Shown: positions 33,352 through 41,846 of the stretch, piece after piece
Layout: each line of letters starts with the position of its first letter
Position numbering within the stretch: position 1 is the stretch's first letter
Assembly: GCF_037963765.1 (NCBI RefSeq)
Contig: NZ_CP150166.1
Coordinates: forward strand, 1,181,001-1,245,000
Reading direction: 5' to 3'
DNA: 64,000 bases
From: Sporosarcina sp. FSL W8-0480
Lineage (GTDB): Bacteria; Bacillota; Bacilli; Bacillales_A; Planococcaceae
Notes under the pieces: generated by a model
What the model was told of the DNA's origin: nothing
The model's input: the letters and a program-made list of their open reading frames with translations, nothing else
Databases searched by the model: none
Made by a program: the position numbers and the translations under genes

Positions 33352-34584
33352 TTAGAATGCCCAGTTTCCATTTCTGAAGACAGGTTCAACAGTTCCATCA
33401 GGTAAAATACCGTCAATATCCATTTCTGCTGAGCCAATCATGAAGTCGACATGTGTAATACTTTGGTTCAGACCGTGTTTCTCCAAATCCTCTGTCGACA
33501 TTGTTTTTCCGCCTTCCAAACAGAATGAATAAGCACTTCCGATAGCAAGGTGATTTGATGCATTTTCATCGAACAATGTATTGTAGAAGAGTAGACCGGA
33601 CTCGGAAATTGGAGAAGCATGTGGAACAAGAGCCACTTCGCCAAGATGCTTAGCACCTTCATCCGTATCGATTAGACGTTGCAGAACCTCTTCACCTTGT
33701 CCAGCACTAATTTCCGTAATTCGACCATTTTCAAACGTTATTGTGAAATCATCAATAATATTCCCACCATAGCTTAGCGGTTTTGTGTTTTTCACATAGC
33801 CATTGACACCATCTTTATGTGGGACTGTAAATACTTCCTCGGTAGGCATGTTTGCCATGAACGCATTTCCGTCAACATTGACGCTTCCGCCGCCGGCCCA
33901 GATATGGCCTTTTGGCAAATCGATTGTTAAATTAGTTCCCGGTGCTCTGTACTGCAAAGTTGCATACGCCTTTTTATTCAAGTAATCAGCTTTTTCGTTT
34001 AACGTTTTGTCAAGCTCTTTCCATGCTGTAACCGGATCAGCCTGATCTGCACGAACCGCCTTAAAGATGGCTTCCCATAGTGCTAATACTTGCTCAGATT
34101 CCCCAAGTTCAGGGAACATCTTTGCTGCCCATGCTTTTGAAGGTGCAGCAATGACCGACCAGCTGAATCGGTCGGCTTGCAACATTTTACGGTAATTGCT
34201 AAGTGCTTTTCCAGCAGCTTTTTGTGCATCCGCAATGCGGGAAGGTTCGATACCTTTCAGTAAATCTGGGCTTTGGGATACGATGCTAACGAATGCAGCA
34301 CCACCTTCAGCCAATTTTTCACGTTCCATTACTTTCCACTCAGGAAAATCGGAGAATGATTCAGCAGGTGCCTTTTCATACCGTAGTTTCACTAACTCAT
34401 CATCGGACCAATCCACGATGACTTGACGTGCGCCTAAAGAGTATGCTTTTTCAGCCACTTTCCTAACAAATTCCACAGTTTCAATGGATGCACTAATGAA
34501 TAATGTTTGATCCTTTTGGATATTCGCTCCAACTTCAGCAACGAGACTTGCATAATTCTCCAATTTTTGTTCGAAAGACAACAA
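33352..34584 (-). CDS. M29-family aminopeptidase (AmpS/PepS type)
   Basis: A 410-residue metallo-aminopeptidase of family M29 (thermophilic aminopeptidase family) that removes N-terminal residues from peptides. Landmarks are PTEEVFTVPHKDGVNG, EVALVPHASPIS-ESGLLFYNTLFDENA, and HVDFMIGSAEMDIDG near the C terminus, carrying the Glu/His/Asp metal ligands. The TTG at 34584 is 8 bases after GGAGG; the in-frame ATG at 34602 overlaps that site. The resulting length of 410 agrees with the family. Confidence 0.9.
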   Translation of the reverse strand: MLSFEQKLENYASLVAEVGANIQKDQTLFISASIETVEFVRKVAEKAYSLGARQVIVDWSDDELVKLRYEKAPAESFSDFPEWKVMEREKLAEGGAAFVSIVSQSPDLLKGIEPSRIADAQKAAGKALSNYRKMLQADRFSWSVIAAPSKAWAAKMFPELGESEQVLALWEAIFKAVRADQADPVTAWKELDKTLNEKADYLNKKAYATLQYRAPGTNLTIDLPKGHIWAGGGSVNVDGNAFMANMPTEEVFTVPHKDGVNGYVKNTKPLSYGGNIIDDFTITFENGRITEISAGQGEEVLQRLIDTDEGAKHLGEVALVPHASPISESGLLFYNTLFDENASNHLAIGSAYSFCLEGGKTMSTEDLEKHGLNQSITHVDFMIGSAEMDIDGILPDGTVEPVFRNGNWAF

Positions 34585-34726
34585 ATAAAAAACCTCCTTC
34601 ATCCTTATGTATTAATAGTACTCCAGTGCAATAAAACAGGCAAAGATAAATTAACAAAAATTTTGCTTAAAGTGGAGTAACTTTTATTCTTTTTTTCATT
34701 AATAATGGGATTTATTTTTAATAAAC

Positions 34727-34753
34727 TAAAGTATTGTATGTTTATGTCGAAAT
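34727..34753 (+). promoter_or_regulatory. SigD-like promoter of motAB
   Basis: TAAA, a 15-base spacer and GTCGAAAT match the SigD (flagellar sigma) consensus TAAA-N15-GCCGATAT at 10 of 12 positions, 33 bases before motA. The functional match with motor genes supports it. Confidence 0.65.
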
Positions 34754-34785
34754 AAGAAGAAGAAGAGAAGACGGGGGTACTTTAT

Positions 34786-35601
34786 ATGGATTTATCAACC
34801 ATTGTTGGACTTATTCTTGGCATAGTTGCGTTATTTGTCGGTATGGCGATGAAGGGCGTAACACCAGATAATTTACTTAATCCAGCTGCTATTCTTATAA
34901 TCATTGCAGGTACGATTGCAGCTGTTGTCATTGCGTTTCCATTGAAGGAAATTAAACGGGTACCTAAGTTATTTGGGATTCTTTTCAAGGAACAAAATTT
35001 GAATTCCGATTCGGACTTGATAAGAATGTTTTCCAAATGGGCGGATATTGCAAGACGAGAAGGCTTATTGTCATTGGAAGCACAAACTGATGAAATTGCA
35101 GACCCATTCTTAAAGAACGGGCTTGACCTTGCCATAGACGGTCAAAACGCTGATTATATACGAGATGTCCTTACTGAAGAAGTAGAGGCAATGGAGGAAA
35201 GGCACACTGCTGGAGCACTCATTTTCAGTCAAGCGGGTACATATGCCCCTACATTAGGTGTATTAGGGGCGGTTGTGGGATTGATCGCCGCATTAAAAGA
35301 TATGAACGATATTGAAGCACTTGGATATGCTATTTCAGCGGCTTTTGTAGCGACCTTGTTAGGGATTTTCACCGGATATGTTCTCTGGCATCCATTTGCT
35401 AACAAATTAAAAAGAAAATCGAGGGAAGAAGTCCGACAGAAAATGATGATGATTGAGGGCATCCTTTCTGTTCTTGAAGGAGAAGCACCACGGACTATCG
35501 AGCAAAAATTAGTTTCCTATCTATCAATGGAAGAGCGCCGCAAGTTCTTTGCAGAAAAAAATAGCGACAAGGGGGAGGGCCAATTTGTCGAGGAAACGTA
35601 A
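34786..35601 (+). CDS. motA: Flagellar motor stator protein MotA
   Basis: A 271-residue four-span membrane protein. The third and fourth spans (GTYAPTLGVLGAVVGLIAAL and ISAAFVATLLGIFTGYVLW) line the ion channel with MotB, and the large cytoplasmic loop (residues ~60-150) carries the charged residues that contact FliG. ATG follows GACGGGGG. Downstream motB overlaps by 17 bp. It could be the sodium-type MotP; the sequence alone does not decide. Confidence 0.92.
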   Translation: MDLSTIVGLILGIVALFVGMAMKGVTPDNLLNPAAILIIIAGTIAAVVIAFPLKEIKRVPKLFGILFKEQNLNSDSDLIRMFSKWADIARREGLLSLEAQTDEIADPFLKNGLDLAIDGQNADYIRDVLTEEVEAMEERHTAGALIFSQAGTYAPTLGVLGAVVGLIAALKDMNDIEALGYAISAAFVATLLGIFTGYVLWHPFANKLKRKSREEVRQKMMMIEGILSVLEGEAPRTIEQKLVSYLSMEERRKFFAEKNSDKGEGQFVEET

Positions 35602-36343
35602 GAAAAAACGAGACGACGGTCATGTCGATGAATCCTGGCTTTTACCATACTCGGATTTACTCACTCTGCTTTTGGCATTATTTATCGTGTTATTTGCATC
35701 AAGCTCGGTAGATGAAAAGAAGTTAAGTCGGATGTCATCCGTTTTTAGTGAGATATTCGATGGTGGGACAGGCGTTATGGAAAACACATCTCCTACACCA
35801 GTCCCTTCATACAACACGAAAGGGATTGAGGGAAATGCAAATCCAGCTTATTTGGAGGATCAGCAAACACTGGAGGAAATCCGGTCAACGTTAGATGACT
35901 ATATCGCTGTAAATGAATTGGAAAGCCAATTTCAAACCCAACTGACCGAAGAAGGCCTATTGGTTACAATACGTGATAGCATTCTTTTTGAATCAGGGAA
36001 AGCGATGATTAAACCGGAGTATTCGAATTTGGCGAAGGATATTGGCAATCTCCTCAAATTTGAAAAGCCGAGGCAAATTGTCGTAACGGGGCATACGGAT
36101 AATGTTCCGATTAATAATGCAGAATTCCCATCGAACTGGGAACTCAGTATGATGCGTGCCCTCAATTTTTTAAAGGTCTTAATTGATACGAATAATCTTG
36201 ATCCACAGCTTTTTAGTGCAAAAGGTTACGGGGAAAACAAGCCAGTCGCATCAAACGACACAGCAGAGGGCAGAAGTAAGAACCGTCGTGTAGAAGTGCT
36301 TATACAACCCCTTGTACTTAAAGACGGAACATCAGTTGAATAA
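35585..36343 (+). CDS. motB: Flagellar motor stator protein MotB
   Basis: A 252-residue protein: short basic N terminus, one membrane span with the ion-binding Asp24 (SWLLPYSDLLTLLLALFIVL), a linker and a C-terminal OmpA-like peptidoglycan-binding domain (TGHTDNVPINNAEFPSNWEL, YGENKPVASN, NRRVEV). It anchors the stator to the wall. TTG at 35585 behind GGGGGAGGG is preferred to upstream in-frame codons. It overlaps motA by 17 bp and ends at a terminator. Confidence 0.93.
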   Translation: MSRKRKKKRDDGHVDESWLLPYSDLLTLLLALFIVLFASSSVDEKKLSRMSSVFSEIFDGGTGVMENTSPTPVPSYNTKGIEGNANPAYLEDQQTLEEIRSTLDDYIAVNELESQFQTQLTEEGLLVTIRDSILFESGKAMIKPEYSNLAKDIGNLLKFEKPRQIVVTGHTDNVPINNAEFPSNWELSMMRALNFLKVLIDTNNLDPQLFSAKGYGENKPVASNDTAEGRSKNRRVEVLIQPLVLKDGTSVE

Positions 36344-36388
36344 AAAAAGCCGATGCTTCAGGGAGTTACCCTATGGCATCGGCTTTTC
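36344..36388. terminator. Terminator after motAB
   Basis: AAGCCGATGC and GCATCGGCTT arms around a 19-base loop with flanking A and T runs. Confidence 0.8.
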
Positions 36389-36432
36389 TCATTTACTTTC
36401 TGTCCAGCTTCGGTCGCCTCTAAGCAGGTGAC

Positions 36433-36657
36433 CTACGCTTTTCTAAGTGAACCAAGTTCAGCGGCAATGGCTTGCATTTCGTTAGGAGTGATCGTATCCC
36501 TCTTCATGACCATCTCATACATGTAAACCAAATCTTCATAACGATCCGTATCGAAGTTATCCGCCTTCATAGCATCTACGTTTACCATTCTTAGTTTCTC
36601 TTTGATCTTATCAATCATATAGGAAACATTTTCAGCTGTTGGTTGAGTTAAATCCAT
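36433..36657 (-). CDS. yfkK: UPF0435/DUF1128 protein, YfkK type
   Basis: A 74-residue acidic helical protein matching YfkK (DUF1128): ENVSYMIDKIKEKLRMVNVD and YEDLVYMYEMVMKRDTITPN. Function is unknown. The ATG at 36657 is preceded by a modest AAGGGCGG. It lies 42 bp downstream of the agcS stop on the same strand, so it may be transcribed with it. Confidence 0.88.
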   Translation of the reverse strand: MDLTQPTAENVSYMIDKIKEKLRMVNVDAMKADNFDTDRYEDLVYMYEMVMKRDTITPNEMQAIAAELGSLRKA

Positions 36658-36699
36658 TGATTTCGTCCGCCCTTCGCTATCATCGGACTTATCATTGCA

Positions 36700-38082
36700 T
36701 TATTTAGCTGTAGTGTCAACCGCTTTTCCAAGCTTTTCAGCTGCCTTCTCTTCGTCAATCTTCGCTTTGAATCGTTTAGTTTCCAAAATGATAACTCCAG
36801 ACAATCCAAGAAGACCAATCAAGTTCGGGATAGCCATTAGGCCGTTCAAGACGTCCGCAAGTGCCCAAACAACTTCAAGGGACGCAACGGATCCGACAAT
36901 GATGAACGCAACAAAGGCAATACGGTAGCCCAATACTGCTCCATGTTTAGGGAAGAGGTATTGGAAGCATTTTTCTCCATAATAGCCCCAACCAAGAATT
37001 GTGGAAGTGGCGAAGAAAATGATACCAATTGCAACGATCATCGGCCCGGCTCCACCTAAGAATTCACCGAAAGCTTCGGCAGTCAATGACCCAGCTCCAA
37101 TTGATTTATCTTTCCATTGGCCAGACATTACGATTGTGACTCCTGTAATTGAACAGATAACGAGTGTATCGAAAAATACTTGCGTCATTGAAATGAGTGC
37201 CTGACGACCAGGCATGTCTGTTTTCGCAGCAGCAGCAGCTATAGGAGCAGAACCAAGACCCGCTTCGTTTGAGAAGAGTCCGCGGGCAACCCCGAAGCGG
37301 ATTGCCGCCCCAATTGCACCACCTACAGCAGCTTCACCAGTAAATGCAAATTTGAAAATAGTCGCGAATGCTTCAGGAACTAAATTGATGTTCATAATCA
37401 TGACAATTGCACCGGCTATGAAATAGAAGAGTGCCATGATCGGTACGAAGAACGCAGTAACACGTCCGATAACTTTAATCCCCCCAAGGATTACAAGCGC
37501 ACCGAAAATCAAAAGGACAATTCCTGTAGCTAAATGTGGCACATTGAAAGTACTCTTCATAACGTCTGCAACGGCTTTCGATTGCGTTCCGTTACCGATA
37601 CCGAATGCAGCGAGAGCACCAAATATAGCAAATAGGACACCAAGCCATTTTTGTTTCAAGCCGTGTTCCAAATAGTACATTGGTCCACCGGCCATTTCGC
37701 CTTTGGAATCCTTTACGCGGTATTTAACTGCGAGGATGGCTTCCCCATATTTCGTTGCCATCCCAAAGAATCCGGCAAGCCACATCCAAAAGATAGCCCC
37801 CGGACCACCCATGTAAACCGCAGTAGCCACACCGACGATATTACCGACACCTACCGTTGCCGCCATTGCGGTCATAAGTGCCTGGAACTGCGAAATATCG
37901 CCATCCGCTTTTTTATCATGTCTACGTGAAAATACTTGTTTCAAGGAATAAGGCAATAACCGTACTTGTATAAATCCGAGTCTTGCTGTTAAATAGATAC
38001 CCGTTCCTACTAGTAGGACAAGAAGAGGTGGTCCCCAAACATATCCGCCTACCGTGTCTAAAAAACCAGTAATTGCATCCAT
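36700..38082 (-). CDS. Alanine/glycine:cation symporter (AgcS family)
   Basis: A 460-residue transporter with about eleven spans that imports alanine or glycine with sodium. The family signatures are visible: GGPGAIFWMWLAGFFGMATK near residue 95, then EMAGGPMYYLEHGL and ARGLFSNEAGLGSAPIAAAA. ATG at 38082 follows GGGGGTAGAAGG. Upstream is a 240-bp divergent region shared with the ytxH-like gene. Substrate preference among Ala, Gly and Gln cannot be read. Confidence 0.93.
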   Translation of the reverse strand: MDAITGFLDTVGGYVWGPPLLVLLVGTGIYLTARLGFIQVRLLPYSLKQVFSRRHDKKADGDISQFQALMTAMAATVGVGNIVGVATAVYMGGPGAIFWMWLAGFFGMATKYGEAILAVKYRVKDSKGEMAGGPMYYLEHGLKQKWLGVLFAIFGALAAFGIGNGTQSKAVADVMKSTFNVPHLATGIVLLIFGALVILGGIKVIGRVTAFFVPIMALFYFIAGAIVMIMNINLVPEAFATIFKFAFTGEAAVGGAIGAAIRFGVARGLFSNEAGLGSAPIAAAAAKTDMPGRQALISMTQVFFDTLVICSITGVTIVMSGQWKDKSIGAGSLTAEAFGEFLGGAGPMIVAIGIIFFATSTILGWGYYGEKCFQYLFPKHGAVLGYRIAFVAFIIVGSVASLEVVWALADVLNGLMAIPNLIGLLGLSGVIILETKRFKAKIDEEKAAEKLGKAVDTTAK

Positions 38083-38257
38083 CCTTCTACCCCCATTTCA
38101 ATTTGTTCTTTTTCCCAAATCTCACATTCCCCAATTCTATTTTTTAATCCTCCTTTCTGCCTAATAGATTAGACTATTAAGAATCAATAGTGTTATTGTT
38201 AATATTCCGAAACTTTAACACTTAAGTCAAGACCTAATTTTCATTTTCAGCAAAATT

Positions 38258-38283
38258 GTTTGTTTTATTTTTTAGAGGGGTAT
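38258..38283 (+). promoter_or_regulatory. SigB-like promoter before the ytxH-like gene
   Basis: GTTTGT, a 14-base spacer and GGGTAT match the general-stress SigB pattern (GTTT-N13-15-GGGTAT), 40 bases before the GTG start. A TATAAT also overlaps, so SigA use is possible. SigB control is known for B. subtilis ytxGHJ. Confidence 0.5.
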
Positions 38284-38322
38284 AATAATATAAGCAAATT
38301 AGAAAGTTATGGAGGGTTTTCT

Positions 38323-38700
38323 GTGGGAAATAGCAAATTTGGGAAATTTATTATTTTGGGAGCAATCTTAGGTGGGGCAATCAGTTTGTACGACAAAGGC
38401 ACTCGCCGACATCTGAAGGGAAATACGGATAGGATGGTTTCTCAGGTGAAATATTATTCAAAAAATCCGGATGTACTAAAGGAGAAGTTACAGCAACAAA
38501 AAGATAAATACATGTCGATTTATGAACAAATATCTGGTGATGCTACATATATCAAAAACCAGGTTGCCGAATTGAAAGCACTAACTCCACAGGTGAAAGA
38601 GTTGGTTGTCGATACAAAAGAGGCATTTGTTGAGTCGAAAGAAGAATACAAAGAAATTGTTAACGAACAAAAAGAAGGTATGGAAACAAAAAAGATATAA
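38323..38700 (+). CDS. YtxH-like stress protein
   Basis: A 125-residue protein with an N-terminal glycine-rich hydrophobic segment (GKFIILGAILGGAISLYDKG) and a long amphipathic, coiled-coil-like C-terminal part rich in Lys, Gln and Glu. This is the YtxH/GvpP-like layout found in general-stress proteins. GTG start behind GGAGGG; the earlier ATG in frame is before the promoter-like sequence. It is 23 bp from the BrkB gene, and they are probably one operon. Confidence 0.8.
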   Translation: MGNSKFGKFIILGAILGGAISLYDKGTRRHLKGNTDRMVSQVKYYSKNPDVLKEKLQQQKDKYMSIYEQISGDATYIKNQVAELKALTPQVKELVVDTKEAFVESKEEYKEIVNEQKEGMETKKI

Positions 38701-38723
38701 GTACCGAAAGGAGTGAGTCGAAT

Positions 38724-39737
38724 GTGAGCAAAAATGACCCATTAACTCCGAAAACGATGCAATCACAAGAGGGAAATGTGAAGGAAGAAACAACTGAGGA
38801 ACAAAAGGGTAGTGGATTTATAAAAAATTTATACATTATGAAATTTATTCATGATGTGAACGACGGTGACCTTGAGAAGTTTGACGTAACAACGACAGCA
38901 GGATTTTGGAAAGAGCTGCTTGTTAGGATAAAAAAAGTTGATATTACCGGTTTAGGATCACAACTGGCCTTCTTTTTCTTATTATCCATGTTTCCTCTAT
39001 TAATCTTTTTGATAACACTATTACCATTTTTGAATATAGACGAAAACCAAGTGTTCTTATTTATACGAGATTATGCACCCGAAAGTGTTTTTAGACTTAT
39101 CCGTGATACTCTTCAAGAGATACTGGCAAATCGGAATGGTGGACTGTTGTCCATTGGTGCCTTGGCGACAATTTGGTCGGCATCTAAAGGCATGAATGCA
39201 CTGACAAAGGCGTTGAACCAATCCTATTTTGTAGAGGAGACACGGTCGTTCATCGTTGCAAGGTCAATGTCTGTCGTTTTCACGATAGCATTGATAGGTG
39301 TACTGATTGTTGCTTTGCTTTTACCAATTTTCGGTGAGCAAGTTGGATATTTGGCTTTCTCTTATTTTGGCATGGAAGAGGGATTCATGAGATTATGGGG
39401 GAATTTACGTTGGAGCATTCCACCGGTTCTTATTTTCCTTGTATTTACAGTCCTTTACTGGGCTGTTCCTAATTTGAAGATCCGGCTGAAAAGTGCGATT
39501 CCAGGTGCGATTTTTGCTACAGCGGGGTGGATTCTTACGTCGTTAGCATTCTCGTTTTATGTTGGTAGTTTTGCGAATTATTCCAAAACATATGGAAGTA
39601 TCGGAGCAATTATCGTACTTATGCTTTGGCTATATTTTTCCGCTATCATCCTGATGCTTGGCGGTCAGCTGAATGCGGTAATGACGGAACGAAAACAATT
39701 GAAATCCGCAAAAGAAAAAAGCAATGCCGTAGGGTAA
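38724..39737 (+). CDS. YihY/virulence factor BrkB family membrane protein
   Basis: A 337-residue protein with a hydrophilic N-terminal extension of about 60 residues and six membrane spans. The GLGSQLAFFFLLSMFPLLIF segment, LATIWSASKGMNALTKALNQ and YGSIGAIIVLMLWLYFSAII are the standard YihY/BrkB landmarks. The family was once misnamed RNase BN; its true role is unknown. GTG start behind AAAGGAG. The terminator hairpin begins in its last codons. Confidence 0.9.
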   Translation: MSKNDPLTPKTMQSQEGNVKEETTEEQKGSGFIKNLYIMKFIHDVNDGDLEKFDVTTTAGFWKELLVRIKKVDITGLGSQLAFFFLLSMFPLLIFLITLLPFLNIDENQVFLFIRDYAPESVFRLIRDTLQEILANRNGGLLSIGALATIWSASKGMNALTKALNQSYFVEETRSFIVARSMSVVFTIALIGVLIVALLLPIFGEQVGYLAFSYFGMEEGFMRLWGNLRWSIPPVLIFLVFTVLYWAVPNLKIRLKSAIPGAIFATAGWILTSLAFSFYVGSFANYSKTYGSIGAIIVLMLWLYFSAIILMLGGQLNAVMTERKQLKSAKEKSNAVG

Positions 39738-39753
39738 ACCGGCATTGCTTTTT
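39717..39753. terminator. Bidirectional terminator
   Basis: AAAGCAATGCC and GGCATTGCTTT arms with a 12-base loop overlap the 3' end of the BrkB gene and serve the convergent ATPase gene. Confidence 0.85.
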
Positions 39754-41657
39754 CATTTCACATTATTTAATAAACGCAATCCGTTCAATATGACGAGGAT
39801 TGTGCTTCCTTCGTGGCCGATTACACCAAGAGGAAGGTCCACGACTTGCATAAAGTTGGAAACAATAAGCACTGCTATAACCGCGACTGAGAAGAAGACG
39901 TTTTGCTTTACGATCCTTTGCATTTTCCTGGACACTTTGACCGCGTATGAAATACGTGTTAAATCATTTTGCATAAGGACGACGTCCGCTGTTTCCAAAG
40001 CGACATCGGTTCCTTCGCCCATGGCAATTCCGGAAGTGGCTGTCGCAAGTGCTGGGGCGTCGTTAATGCCGTCCCCGACCATCCCGACTTCTCCATACTC
40101 CGTTTTAAGCCTCTTTAATTCCTCCACCTTTTTTTCAGGCAGACATTCAGCTACAAATCGATCGAGTCCAGCCTCTTTTGCAATGGCTTTAGCGGTTTTG
40201 TCATTGTCACCTGTTAGCATGATGGATTGTATTCCTAATTTCTTTAAATCCTTTATCGCCTGAACAGCTTCTGGTCGTAACGTATCTTTCAATGCGACAG
40301 CTGCAAGTATTCCTTTTGAATCTCTCATGAACACTACAGTTTTTCCTTCATCAGAAAGTTTTTGTACAATCCCTTCGTGGAAGTCATCTATCAAATCTTT
40401 GCCGACAAACCTTGGATTGCCGACTAATACTTCACCAGTATCGGTAATTGCACGAATACCGTATCCTGGCACATCCTCAATTTGTAGATGGTCACGGTTT
40501 ACAATCCCTTGCTCCCCAGCATGTTTTACAATTGCAACTGCGAGTGGATGGTTCGATTGGGATTCTATGCTCGCTAATAAGGCAAGTGAAATGTTAACAT
40601 CTTCGCCGTCACGGACGATGAAATCAGTTACAACTGGTTTCCCTGAGGTCAATGTTCCTGTCTTGTCAAAGGCAATTGCCTTTAGAGATCCAAGGTGCTC
40701 AAGATGGACACCGCCTTTAAAAAGGACGCCGCGCTTTGCTCCATTCGATACTGCTGCCAATGTCGCCGGCATAATCGATGCGACAAGGGCACAAGGGGAG
40801 GCTACAACTAACAGGACGATTGCCCGATAGAAAGTTGTCGTCCAGTCCCAGCCAAATAGAAAATGAGGAAGGAACATCATTACGATGACTGAGAAAATGA
40901 CAATCTTTACATACGTTCCTTCAAATCTTTCGATAAACTGCTGAGACGGTGACTTTTCGCTTTGTGCATTTTGTACGAGTGTAATAATCTTTTGGAATAA
41001 AGTCTCTGAACTTGGCTTCGTCATTTCCATTTGGATGGCGCCGCTTATATTGACGGTCCCTGCAAATAATTCATCATTCAACCCTTTGGTTACTGGGACT
41101 GATTCGCCATTAATGGCCGACATGTCGATAGAAGTCGTACCCTGTAAGATAACCCCATCGACAGGGATACGCTCGCCGGGCTTAACAAGGATTTTTGCAC
41201 CGACTGAAAGGGCAGAAGTGGCTACACTTACAGTGGATCCATCTTCTTTGATCAGCCATGCGACTTCGGGCTGCAACTCCATTAGTGCGGAGATTTCTTT
41301 ATGGCTTTTATTCAATGTGTACGTTTCAAGGGCACCACTAATTGCGAAAATGAATATGAGAATTGCACCTTCTGCCCAATAGCCGATAACAGCCGAACCA
41401 ATTGCAGCGAAGACCATTAGCATCTCGACATTTAACTGCCGATCAGCAATCGTATCCTCGATTCCTTCCTTTGCTTTTGCAAATCCCCCAATGAGAAAAG
41501 CGATAATGTAGAGGGCTATGGATACCGATTGCGATCCGTCTTTTCCAATTAGCCAAGCAGCTAAAATCAAAACACCAGAAAGAATAGCAGCGACGAGCTC
41601 GATATGCGTGAGCCACTTACCCGATTCATGTTGAATCTCTTTCGTTTCCGTTGTCAA
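39753..41657 (-). CDS. Heavy-metal P-type ATPase, ZosA-like
   Basis: A 634-residue P1B-type ATPase without an N-terminal CxxC metal-binding domain. It has the phosphorylation motif DKTGTLT (about residue 331), the TGES-type loop (INGESVPV) and the hinge GDGINDAPAL. The membrane metal motif is SPC (VASPCALVAS) in place of CPC, as in B. subtilis ZosA (YkvW), a PerR-controlled zinc importer; a cobalt, iron or zinc exporter is also possible. TTG start behind AAGGAGGGG. Three Fur/PerR-like boxes lie directly upstream. Confidence 0.87.
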   Translation of the reverse strand: MTTETKEIQHESGKWLTHIELVAAILSGVLILAAWLIGKDGSQSVSIALYIIAFLIGGFAKAKEGIEDTIADRQLNVEMLMVFAAIGSAVIGYWAEGAILIFIFAISGALETYTLNKSHKEISALMELQPEVAWLIKEDGSTVSVATSALSVGAKILVKPGERIPVDGVILQGTTSIDMSAINGESVPVTKGLNDELFAGTVNISGAIQMEMTKPSSETLFQKIITLVQNAQSEKSPSQQFIERFEGTYVKIVIFSVIVMMFLPHFLFGWDWTTTFYRAIVLLVVASPCALVASIMPATLAAVSNGAKRGVLFKGGVHLEHLGSLKAIAFDKTGTLTSGKPVVTDFIVRDGEDVNISLALLASIESQSNHPLAVAIVKHAGEQGIVNRDHLQIEDVPGYGIRAITDTGEVLVGNPRFVGKDLIDDFHEGIVQKLSDEGKTVVFMRDSKGILAAVALKDTLRPEAVQAIKDLKKLGIQSIMLTGDNDKTAKAIAKEAGLDRFVAECLPEKKVEELKRLKTEYGEVGMVGDGINDAPALATATSGIAMGEGTDVALETADVVLMQNDLTRISYAVKVSRKMQRIVKQNVFFSVAVIAVLIVSNFMQVVDLPLGVIGHEGSTILVILNGLRLLNNVK

Positions 41658-41673
41658 TTGTACCCCTCCTTAC

Positions 41674-41729
41674 TGATAATGAATATCAACTTCAATTAGA
41701 TATTAATTATCACATAATAATTATTATAA
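41674..41729 (-). promoter_or_regulatory. Stacked Fur/PerR-like operators upstream of the ATPase
   Basis: Three 7-1-7 palindrome-like boxes: TGATAATGAATATCA (41674-41688, 14 of 15 to the Fur box), AGATATTAATTATCA (41698-41712, 13 of 15), and on the minus strand TTATAATAATTATTA (41715-41729, 14 of 15 to the PerR box). They sit 17-72 bases upstream of the start codon. Confidence 0.65.
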
Positions 41730-41787
41730 TTAACAGTATATCATTTAAATAGGAAAAGTGGAACTCGAAATTTGTCGGAGTATAAAT

Positions 41788-41836
41788 AAAAAGAGTAGGG
41801 TGGGAGAATTTTAGGAATCTCCAACTCTACTCTTCT
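41788..41836 (-). terminator. Terminator of the fumarase operon
   Basis: On the minus strand AAGAGTAGAGTTGGAGA pairs with TCTCCCACCCTACTCTT (some mismatches) and runs into TTTTATTTA. Confidence 0.8.
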
Positions 41837-41846
41837 ATTTATTGGA

